In this document: piece after piece, positions 1-5,326 of the stretch
Layout of the letters: each line of letters begins with the position of its first letter
Position numbering within the stretch: the first letter of the stretch is position 1
Assembly (NCBI GenBank): GCA_023416515.1
Contig: JAEZHP010000181.1
Span: forward strand, 1-5,326
DNA length: 5,326 nucleotides
Origin: Pseudomonadota bacterium
Lineage (GTDB): Bacteria > Pseudomonadota > Alphaproteobacteria > Sphingomonadales > Sphingomonadaceae
Direction of reading: 5' to 3'
Notes under the pieces: model-generated
Seen by the model: only the letters and a program-made list of their open reading frames with translations
Told to the model about the DNA's origin: nothing
The model's database searches: none
Program-made: the position numbers and the translations under genes

Positions 1-1251
1 CTGGAATACCGTTCAAAAGGGGTTGTTGAAAGAGATATTTATAAGTACAAAGCGGTATCAGAGAATGGAGAAGTGACAATCGCTGCGTATGATATAAGAG
101 GTAATTGGATTGATGGAAATATGGAACATCTGCATCCGCTGTATAAGTTATTACCTACTTTTTGTGTATTATTGGCAAGGGAAATGGAAGAACAGTCCGA
201 ATACCACAGTGTAATGGATAGTTTTATAGAAAATCCTATAGTAGACGTTTTTGTTAATCTTCATGAAGATTTTTACCAGATGCATAAAAATGAGGAGTAT
301 GAAATTACTTATGCAGATATTCCAGAGTTAGATAAAGATGTCTATAGATCATTTTCAGATGGTTATAAGGTTATCAAAAGCAATAGAGAGGCTATGAAAC
401 AGATGAAGTCTAACGGCGTTGTTGCATTTCCGGAGGGAACATTTGCAGATGAGCTGAAACAATGGATTCCGAATTTGCCATCTGAGTTTGTGTTGCCAGA
501 GAATCTAAAGAGTGTATGTAGTGCAGTTACTTCTGGAGATTTAAGGGCAATTCTGTTCCATGGACCTGCAGGTACCGGAAAAACAATGTCCAGTAAACTC
601 GTAGCGCAGGAAATTGGACTTCCAATTATGGAGACCATTAATTGTACAGAAAATCTGGATGAGTTTGTGCTTGGAAAATTCATTCCGGAAGATGACAGGA
701 TTATTTTCAAAGAAAGCTATGTGACAAAAGCCATTAGAGAAGGTGGTGCAGTTGTATTTGAAGAAATTAACTTTGCTAAACCTCAGCATCTTGCTTTCTT
801 GAATTCACTATTAGATGATAATGGGTTTATTCGTTTAGATAATGGAGAAGTCGTGAGAAGAAATGAGAATTTTCGTTTCTTTGCAACGATGAATCTAGGA
901 TATTTTGGAACAAAAGAATTAAATCAGGCATTATACAATAGATTTAATGGCATTATTGAGATTGCTGCATTATCGGATGAAGCGATTTCCAGAATGCTCG
1001 TTACCAGAGTACCGGAGTGTAAACCGGTAGTTGAGAAGATATTAGGTGTATACCATAAAATCAAAAAGAAAATAGAAGCGGAGGAATTGGATGTTGTTAT
1101 TTCACCGCGTAATCTAGAGAACTGGGCGAGACTTGCAAAGTATGATGGATATATGAATGCTGCAGAGAAGACAATTATTCCAATTGCAAAATGTGACCGG
1201 ATTTTGGAAAACACTTTTAGAGGAATTATTATTCTGTATAAGTGGAATTAA
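1..1251 (+). CDS. MoxR/CbbQ/NorQ-like AAA+ ATPase, 5'-partial
   Basis: This is a cytoplasmic AAA+ ATPase of the MoxR/AAA_5 group, whose members use ATP hydrolysis to remodel a partner, usually through a VWA-domain protein. The frame is open from base 1 with no stop, giving 416 visible residues. The GTG at 73 is therefore probably internal: its only purine-rich upstream stretch is too close, and the 24 codons before it read as normal protein. Visible motifs are Walker A GPAGTGKT (562-585), Walker B VVFEE (751-765), a sensor-1 FFATMN with the Asn at 892-894, an arginine-finger-like ALYNRF (928-945), and a late SPRNLENWA segment near 1105-1131 typical of CbbQ/NorQ sensor-2 regions. About 185 residues precede Walker A and show no domain I recognise. 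It is followed after 24 bases by its VWA partner. The family call is firm; the substrate is unknown. Confidence 0.93.
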   Translation: MEYRSKGVVERDIYKYKAVSENGEVTIAAYDIRGNWIDGNMEHLHPLYKLLPTFCVLLAREMEEQSEYHSVMDSFIENPIVDVFVNLHEDFYQMHKNEEYEITYADIPELDKDVYRSFSDGYKVIKSNREAMKQMKSNGVVAFPEGTFADELKQWIPNLPSEFVLPENLKSVCSAVTSGDLRAILFHGPAGTGKTMSSKLVAQEIGLPIMETINCTENLDEFVLGKFIPEDDRIIFKESYVTKAIREGGAVVFEEINFAKPQHLAFLNSLLDDNGFIRLDNGEVVRRNENFRFFATMNLGYFGTKELNQALYNRFNGIIEIAALSDEAISRMLVTRVPECKPVVEKILGVYHKIKKKIEAEELDVVISPRNLENWARLAKYDGYMNAAEKTIIPIAKCDRILENTFRGIIILYKWN

Positions 1252-1261
1252 TCTTTAGTAT

Positions 1262-1278
1262 AGGAGGCGAACGATTTG
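1262..1278 (+). promoter_or_regulatory. RBS and TTG start of the VWA gene
   Basis: A perfect AGGAGG lies at 1262-1267, eight bases before the TTG at 1276. In the same frame there are stops TAA (1249-1251, end of the ATPase gene) and TAG (1261-1263), so the start must lie after 1263. No ATG or GTG occurs nearby in frame. This decides the unusual TTG start. Confidence 0.88.
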
Positions 1279-3177
1279 ACTAAGCAAGAAAAATATAAGT
1301 TATTAAAAGAGTTTCAGTGCGATTACAATCGTTCCCTTGAGGAGAACTTTGCGCAGACTTTTTCTGAGAATGATGAGGTGCGGTTATTCTTTATCAATGA
1401 GAATCAAGCCTTTACAGATGGAAGAAATATTATTGTTGATCCGGCTTCAGATGATTTATACGTGGACATAAAAGCTTTGAGTGATACAGAGAAATACTTG
1501 AAATGGGATACTTGTGTTTCGACAGATGCATGGGTTGCATTACGAATGATTACAAGGGCACAGACTCTTCATGAGTGTCTGCATTTATTATATTCTAATT
1601 TTCCACCAGAAGCAGGGAAAGATCCTAAGTGCGATACGGAAAATAAGAAAAAAGCAATGTCATTAATTGCTAATATTATTGAAGATTCTTACATAGAAGC
1701 CGTAGGAAGTAGTGCTTATGAAAACATTGCATCATATTTAAAATTTGGACGAGTTTCAAGGCTCTTTTTGACACATGAATCGGAAGGTACGGTCGATAGA
1801 GTGTTTAAAAGAAAAAAGGCAGAAGAGTATTCGATAGAAGAGAAAAATCTTATTACAAATGGGGAGGAAATTAAAGACTATTTGGATTACATGGCAACGA
1901 TGTTATTGTATCCAATGGTAAAACAAGCAGAACCGAAGGATACAATATGTGATTACGTTGAGAAAACGAGACAGTTGTTTTGGGATGGTAGTAAGACTGC
2001 ATCCCCGGATGATAGATATTACTATGCACAACAGATATTTGAAATTATTATTCCGCTAATACCTGCAGATGAAGATGTAAATATTCAAATTGAATCAGAA
2101 CTTTTAAACGGAATGAAGACCCATCTTGCAGATGCTTCCTCCATGGGACAAGTGGATCGTAAAGGAAAGGTACAGGAGGTTGCTACTCGGTTGTTTGTTG
2201 ATTTGAATGGAAATGCCAAGGAAATGAATGATGATAATGCCATGTTGAAAACTATATTAAAAGAGTGGAAAGATCAGAAGGGGGAAGCATATTACATTAT
2301 TTCATATACTGGGCATGAGGAAGTATATAAAGGAAGTAAATATGATTGTTCTGTTATGCATAAGGATATTAAAATCAATCAGATTCATCCTAGGGTTAAT
2401 ATGAATCTGAAGAAAGCATACCAGAATATAAAAGCGCATTATCAGGTGAATATTAATTCTTATAATGGTAGATTTGCGCAGTTACTAAAGGCAAGAGTTC
2501 CGGGGAGAGAAGATGGATATATGTTTGGTTCCGGAATAGCATCTAAGCAGTTTGGTGATATAAAAAAAAGATATTGGTATAGGAATACTTTAGGTGTAGA
2601 AATTCCTGAACTAGCTATCATGTTATTGATAGATGGTTCGGGTTCGATGAGTGGTGCAAGAAGAAATGCGGCATTACAGTCTTCTGTTATATTGCATGAG
2701 GTGCTAAAGAAACAAGGAATATTGCACGCTATTGTGGAGCATAGAGCACATTTTGAGGAGCCTGAAATAGATACCAATATACTAATTGATTTTAATGCTA
2801 GAGACGAGCAGAAATATAACTTAATGCAGATTACTGCGAATGGAGATAATCGTGATGCATTGGCTTTATTTTGGGCAGAACGATATATGAATCAGAATGT
2901 ACATTGTGAGAATAAGCTGATTATTGTGCTTTCGGATGGTTATCCGGCACATGAATATGAGGAATATTATCCACCTGTATCTAGTCAGGATACAGCAAAT
3001 GCGGTAACGAAGATTGTGAACAGAGGAACAAACATCATTGCCGTGGCACTTAATGACGATGAGGCATTTGACTGTTATGATGTACTGAAAAATATATACC
3101 CAAATTTAATCGCATGTGATGATTTGGGAAGATTGACAGGTCAACTCTTAACTGTTATTTCTAAACAATTAACATAG
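1276..3177 (+). CDS. VWA-domain protein, CobT/NorD-like, with N-terminal HExxH motif
   Basis: This 633-residue soluble protein is the likely adaptor for the upstream AAA+ ATPase. The C-terminal VWA domain spans about residues 445-633. Its MIDAS metal site shows as LLIDGSGSMSG (D453, S455, S457), with a second conserved aspartate in LSDGYP (D554). The central MIDAS element is GDNRD (524-527), as in CobT/NorD-type domains, rather than a TxGT-like threonine loop. The N-terminal half carries LHECLH (H99, E100, H103), a zincin-type HExxH, and 33 residues later NIIEDSYIEAVGS (E136, D137, E141). That segment also resembles the acidic E-x-x-R-x-E-A-x-G stretch of CobT N-termini. The two parts are joined by a charged helical middle with few recognisable motifs. 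No signal peptide or membrane segment is visible. Whether the HExxH binds zinc or cuts peptides cannot be told. The VWA call is firm; a CobT or NorD metabolic role is not implied. Confidence 0.93.
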   Translation: MTKQEKYKLLKEFQCDYNRSLEENFAQTFSENDEVRLFFINENQAFTDGRNIIVDPASDDLYVDIKALSDTEKYLKWDTCVSTDAWVALRMITRAQTLHECLHLLYSNFPPEAGKDPKCDTENKKKAMSLIANIIEDSYIEAVGSSAYENIASYLKFGRVSRLFLTHESEGTVDRVFKRKKAEEYSIEEKNLITNGEEIKDYLDYMATMLLYPMVKQAEPKDTICDYVEKTRQLFWDGSKTASPDDRYYYAQQIFEIIIPLIPADEDVNIQIESELLNGMKTHLADASSMGQVDRKGKVQEVATRLFVDLNGNAKEMNDDNAMLKTILKEWKDQKGEAYYIISYTGHEEVYKGSKYDCSVMHKDIKINQIHPRVNMNLKKAYQNIKAHYQVNINSYNGRFAQLLKARVPGREDGYMFGSGIASKQFGDIKKRYWYRNTLGVEIPELAIMLLIDGSGSMSGARRNAALQSSVILHEVLKKQGILHAIVEHRAHFEEPEIDTNILIDFNARDEQKYNLMQITANGDNRDALALFWAERYMNQNVHCENKLIIVLSDGYPAHEYEEYYPPVSSQDTANAVTKIVNRGTNIIAVALNDDEAFDCYDVLKNIYPNLIACDDLGRLTGQLLTVISKQLT

Positions 3178-3191
3178 GAGGGGGTTGCATG
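3176..3191 (+). promoter_or_regulatory. RBS of third operon gene, overlapping the VWA stop codon
   Basis: AGGAGGGGG at 3176-3184 starts inside the TAG stop of the VWA gene (3175-3177), and the AGGAGG core is seven bases before the ATG at 3189. Sharing these bases between stop and ribosome binding site suggests translational coupling of the two genes. Confidence 0.85.
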
Positions 3192-4256
3192 AAGGATTTT
3201 CGAATTAAAGATGGACATGTAAATTATTCTTTAGAAGCTGCGATTGGAATTGCATACAATGCCCTTGGCAAAGAATGGGACAAGATAGATTATATTAGAG
3301 AATATTATCAAGTGTATTGTTTTGAAAATGTTGGAAGCAAATATAAAAGTGCAAAAGTTCCTTTGTATGTTTCAAAGAGCACCGGTGAGTGTTGGGGTGA
3401 AAAAGAGCAGGAAGCTAAATGGAAATCAGAAGAGAATGACTTTGCGTTAAGCATAATTAATACGGATTTGCCGTTGCAAAGAGTTCATTTTGGTTCGAAA
3501 TATTTTGCATTTTCCGAAAGTGAACAATGTGAAGCATATTTTTGTAGTTGCCATCAGCAGGCAATAGAAAATGATATTGAGCTGTTTGAACGATACTTCC
3601 AGTATGATTTAGCTTTGAATGATAGAATGTGGTTACTGTTGCAAAAACATGTACAGATGCCTAGTATTGTGGATGAATCGATTAAAGTATCTGGACTTCC
3701 ACATGGAGAAGCTTTATTTCCACTGTTTGAGTATAAAGATAAGATATGCCATTTATGTAATGGTGTAAATCCCAAAATTCATTATGGAATGTTTGCGAAA
3801 GGATCTAAATTTAAGCAACAGTATGGTCAATATCTGCATGTAAGGTTTAATATGTATGGAATTAGCGACCACTTACCGGATCATTATGGTATTTATTTTC
3901 TTGAGGAAAGGCTTCCTCAAGATTTTAAAAAAATTTTGATTCCTACTATGAACGAAATATTAGAAGATATTGTTGCTCTCAATGAACTGAGTTTAATAAA
4001 GAAGCAAAGGGTAAAAGCAGAGCTTGAAAAGATTTGGGATTTACCGGTTGAAGAACGGTACATTATTATGTATGACCAACAAGAAAGTAAACTTCTAAGA
4101 GAGCAGAATATATTGACACCGTATGATTTTGCGAAAACTAAGGGATTTGATTTGGATATAGTCTCAATGTTACAAGATGCGATATGGAAACGCTATAAAA
4201 AAATTGATAAAATAGTGAATGATGAAGTTAAAGCTCTTGCTAAAGGGGCAAAATAA
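3189..4256 (+). CDS. Unrecognised 355-residue protein with Cys/His clusters, third gene of the ATPase-VWA operon
   Basis: I do not recognise the family. The ATG start follows a strong ribosome binding site, 11 bases after the VWA stop, so the gene is almost certainly co-expressed with the ATPase and VWA genes. Two clusters of possible metal ligands are visible: C114, C119, C121 and H122 (segment CEAYFCSCHQQ), and ICHLCN with C187, H188 and C190, with H198 nearby. CxC plus CxxC separated by about 65 residues could form one zinc site, such as a split zinc ribbon or treble clef, but this is inference. Aromatic-rich segments follow (KFKQQYGQY near 207-215, DHYGIYF near 231-237). After about 250 come charged, probably helical segments and a lysine-rich tail. 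There is no signal peptide or membrane segment. It ends 37 bases before a terminator. It may be the target, effector or specificity factor of the ATPase-VWA pair. Confidence 0.88.
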   Translation: MKDFRIKDGHVNYSLEAAIGIAYNALGKEWDKIDYIREYYQVYCFENVGSKYKSAKVPLYVSKSTGECWGEKEQEAKWKSEENDFALSIINTDLPLQRVHFGSKYFAFSESEQCEAYFCSCHQQAIENDIELFERYFQYDLALNDRMWLLLQKHVQMPSIVDESIKVSGLPHGEALFPLFEYKDKICHLCNGVNPKIHYGMFAKGSKFKQQYGQYLHVRFNMYGISDHLPDHYGIYFLEERLPQDFKKILIPTMNEILEDIVALNELSLIKKQRVKAELEKIWDLPVEERYIIMYDQQESKLLREQNILTPYDFAKTKGFDLDIVSMLQDAIWKRYKKIDKIVNDEVKALAKGAK

Positions 4257-4292
4257 CATATTATTTGTGGGCATATAAATTATGATAAATAG

Positions 4293-4328
4293 TAAGAGTA
4301 TCATTGTTGTGATGATACTCTTATTTTT
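4293..4328 (+). terminator. Intrinsic terminator of the three-gene operon
   Basis: A 12-base-pair perfect inverted repeat, TAAGAGTATCAT (4293-4304) and ATGATACTCTTA (4312-4323), encloses a 7-base loop and runs into a T-rich tract (TTATTTTT, 4321-4328). It lies 37 bases after the stop of the third gene and closes the operon. The A-rich flank on the left could give some termination on the other strand, but no minus-strand gene is seen to need it. Confidence 0.9.
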
Positions 4329-4381
4329 GATGATGATTGGTCGATTGCCGAACAACATAGTGTAACAAAAACTCTAGGTAA

Positions 4382-4657
4382 GACTCTGTAAATATCTTTG
4401 CTTGTTTTAATCAAGGCAAAGTCGAGGGTGTTATTGTTATTTCCTTTTTGGAGCAAAGCAAAATTGAAATCATTGGTATTGCGGTTGATTTATCTACTCG
4501 TGGCAAAGGTGTTGGTTCTAGGCTTAAAAATGACGCAATAGGGACGATATCCTTCCTATGTTTTGCATAGATTTTCTCGAAAAAGAGGCATTGTTATTCC
4601 AATGATAGCAACTCCCTTTTTTACGATGCACCACAGGCTGTATTGGATAACAAATAA
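4382..4657 (+). pseudogene. Decayed GNAT N-acetyltransferase fragment
   Basis: Read in the frame that includes 4499, this stretch gives a segment typical of GNAT acetyltransferase motif A: a beta strand near VEGVIVISF, another near IEIIGIAVD, then the acetyl-CoA-binding loop RGKGVGSRL (4499-4525), which fits the family R/Q-x-x-G-x-G/A signature. The frame is closed by TAA at 4379-4381 just upstream and by TAG at 4568-4570. It then continues to TAA at 4655-4657 with an LFYDA segment 41 residues after the loop arginine, about where GNATs carry their late FY motif. There is no start codon with a ribosome binding site, and the N-terminal half of a GNAT is absent. A short adjoining frame (about 4326-4391) may hold more of it after a frameshift. 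The GNAT match is good, the extent beyond 4570 is tentative, and the gene is surely not functional as it stands. Confidence 0.7.
4634..4651 (+). repeat. Imperfect 18-base direct repeat, copy 1
   Basis: CAGGCTGTATTGGATAAC matches the copy at 4697-4714 at 16 of 18 positions. The copies are 63 bases apart, a multiple of three, and in the decayed GNAT frame they read QAVLDN and QTVLNN. This may be the trace of a small duplication in formerly coding DNA. It is short enough that coincidence remains possible. Confidence 0.45.
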
Positions 4658-4696
4658 TATTGAGACTTCAACGTTTCTCGATGGTTTGACTTAGGT

Positions 4697-4714
4697 CAGA
4701 CTGTATTGAATAAC
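4697..4714 (+). repeat. Imperfect 18-base direct repeat, copy 2
   Basis: CAGACTGTATTGAATAAC is the second copy of the repeat at 4634-4651, with two G-to-A type differences. It reads QTVLNNREEY in the same frame as the first copy and ends about 15 bases before the second terminator hairpin. Confidence 0.45.
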
Positions 4715-4726
4715 CGCGAAGAATAT

Positions 4727-4763
4727 AGGCACCCTATCAGTAAAAAAGTGGTAGGGTGCTTTT
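4727..4763 (+). terminator. Second intrinsic terminator, with no intact gene in front
   Basis: GCACCCTATCA (4729-4739) pairs with TGGTAGGGTGC (4749-4759), 11 base pairs including one G-U, around a 9-base A-rich loop, followed by TTTTA. The T tract is short, but the G/C-rich stem base is strong. Since only decayed coding sequence precedes it, it is probably the leftover terminator of the lost gene. It now also insulates the downstream gene from the first operon. Confidence 0.75.
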
Positions 4764-4850
4764 ATGATGTGTTTAAAAAAAGAATACATTGGCTGAATTT
4801 TAAAGGTTATTATATTAAACTAAAGTATATAAGGCTACAAAAGGTTCAGA

Positions 4851-4856
4851 TATAAT
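4851..4856 (+). promoter_or_regulatory. Candidate -10 element for the downstream gene
   Basis: A consensus TATAAT sits 58 bases before the TTG start at 4915, inside an AT-rich stretch after the second terminator. No good -35 is found at 16-18 bases upstream. An alternative pair is TTGGCT (4789-4794) with TATATT (4811-4816), spaced 16 bases. Either would give a short leader to the ribosome binding site. Confidence 0.4.
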
Positions 4857-4901
4857 CAAATATTTTAGATGGAAGTGGCTTACTGTTGTATTATATGAAT
4901 G

Positions 4902-4917
4902 AGGGGGTATTACATTG
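4902..4917 (+). promoter_or_regulatory. RBS and TTG start of the downstream gene
   Basis: AGGGGG at 4902-4907 is seven bases before TTG at 4915. An in-frame TGA at 4900-4902 excludes any earlier start. The first in-frame ATG, at 4960, has no comparable purine tract in front of it, so TTG is preferred. Confidence 0.75.
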
Positions 4918-5326
4918 TTAGTTCATCTACAAGGAGTTATTGACTATCTTAATGAGAATATGCCTGACCCTGTTCCTCAATATATATTAAAAAAAGAAAT
5001 AATGCATAGTTCATCCAATGAAGTTGAGTATAATAAGCTAAGAGAGTCAAAATGGTATCAACAATTAGCTGCCGAACAATGGGAAAATGGTTCATGGGGT
5101 AGATTTCATACGCAGGATACAAAGTTACAGTTGAAGCAGAAGTTTACTACCACAGAATCGACACTAAGACGTGCCCGTGAAATAGCATTAGATAAAAGTG
5201 ATGCAATGATTGATAAAGCTCTTCAACTTATAGAAAGGTATATAGTGGGTCAAGAGGATTGGTTGGATGTAAATGAACATCACTATGGTTTTCAAATTGC
5301 ATTTAAAACTTTAGTTGCCGCAAATC
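4915..5326 (+). CDS. Helical protein with a QW-like motif, possible alpha/alpha-toroid fold, 3'-partial
   Basis: An uninterrupted frame of 137 codons runs off the window end, starting at a TTG behind a good ribosome binding site. The visible part looks mainly alpha-helical. It has a short proline-rich turn (DPVPQY, 18-23), a segment QWENGSWGRFH (55-65) that resembles the QW/DGSWG motifs of terpenoid-cyclase and prenyltransferase-like alpha/alpha-toroid proteins, then TTESTLRRA (79-87) leading into a helix, and a later EHHYG (121-125). The fold guess rests on that one motif and on the helical pattern; catalytic residues of a cyclase are not visible in this part, and many such proteins are uncharacterised. 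It has its own probable promoter and lies beyond two terminators, so it is likely independent of the ATPase-VWA operon. Confidence 0.8.
   Translation, partial: MLVHLQGVIDYLNENMPDPVPQYILKKEIMHSSSNEVEYNKLRESKWYQQLAAEQWENGSWGRFHTQDTKLQLKQKFTTTESTLRRAREIALDKSDAMIDKALQLIERYIVGQEDWLDVNEHHYGFQIAFKTLVAAN

Larger units (their letters stand above)
4257..4914. other. Gene-free 658-base interval
   Basis: No intact gene is seen on either strand. The interval contains the operon terminator, the GNAT remnant, the imperfect direct repeat, a second terminator and the probable promoter of the next gene. I looked for insertion-sequence ends, tRNA-like sequence and CRISPR repeats here and saw none. The presence of gene debris between two healthy transcription units suggests a site of past insertion or deletion. 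Confidence 0.7.

Noticed and set aside
73..75. GTG as the start of the AAA+ ATPase gene
   Set aside because: The frame is open back to base 1 with plausible protein sequence, and the nearest GGAG is only two or three bases away from the GTG, too close to act as its ribosome binding site.
363..1214. Several minus-strand open frames opposite the ATPase gene (363-710, 541-789, 924-1214)
   Set aside because: They lie antisense to conserved AAA+ motifs, lack ribosome binding sites and encode no recognisable protein.
2460..2777. Minus-strand frame opposite the VWA MIDAS region
   Set aside because: It mirrors the conserved VWA coding sequence; its cysteine and serine content is explained by the complementary codons.
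1276..3177. Naming the VWA gene cobT or norD
   Set aside because: Only the VWA domain type is similar; no cobaltochelatase or nitric oxide reductase gene is visible, so a metabolic name would be misleading.
4170..4358. Minus-strand frame of 62 codons rich in Ile and Phe, resembling a small membrane protein
   Set aside because: It overlaps the end of the third operon gene and the whole terminator hairpin; the hydrophobic look comes from AT-rich sequence, and no ribosome binding site was seen.
4396..4421. Inverted repeat CTTTGCTTG / CAAGGCAAAG with a one-base bulge
   Set aside because: It sits within the GNAT-like relic, has no T tract after it, and is no stronger than expected from chance in this composition.
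4664..4856. Plus-strand frame reading FDLGQTVLNNREEYRH and onward
   Set aside because: It runs straight through the second terminator hairpin and into the promoter region and has no start with a ribosome binding site, so its later part is not coding; the first part may be a relic and is noted with the repeat.

Overview
The window is AT-rich. Its genes sit close together on the plus strand behind strong AGGAGG-type ribosome binding sites, and two of them use TTG starts. Protein composition and gene style suggest a Clostridia/Lachnospiraceae-like Firmicute; this is inferred from style only, because no taxonomic marker gene is present.

Bases 1-4328 hold one tightly packed transcription unit. 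It begins with a MoxR/CbbQ/NorQ-type AAA+ ATPase whose 5' end lies upstream of the window (open frame 1-1251). Next comes a 633-residue protein with a CobT/NorD-like C-terminal VWA domain and an N-terminal HExxH motif (1276-3177). Last is a 355-residue unrecognised protein with two cysteine/histidine clusters (3189-4256). The gaps are 24 and 11 bases, and a clear intrinsic terminator follows at 4293-4328. An AAA+ ATPase paired with a VWA protein is a known remodelling/chaperone arrangement (CbbQ-CbbO, NorQ-NorD, CobS-CobT, RavA-ViaA, and the vWA-MoxR conflict systems). The ATPase probably powers remodelling, the VWA protein acts as metal-dependent adaptor, and the third protein is a candidate target or effector. 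This is the most interesting part of the window.

Bases 4329-4914 contain no intact gene. They hold a decayed GNAT acetyltransferase fragment (about 4382-4657), an imperfect 18-base direct repeat 63 bases apart, a second terminator hairpin (4727-4763), and a likely promoter -10 element and ribosome binding site for the next gene.

Bases 4915-5326 are the start of another plus-strand gene that runs off the window. It begins with TTG and encodes a helical protein with a WENGSWG segment resembling the QW-type motifs of alpha/alpha-toroid (terpenoid cyclase-like) proteins. It has its own apparent promoter and is separated from the first operon by two terminators, so it is probably an independent unit.
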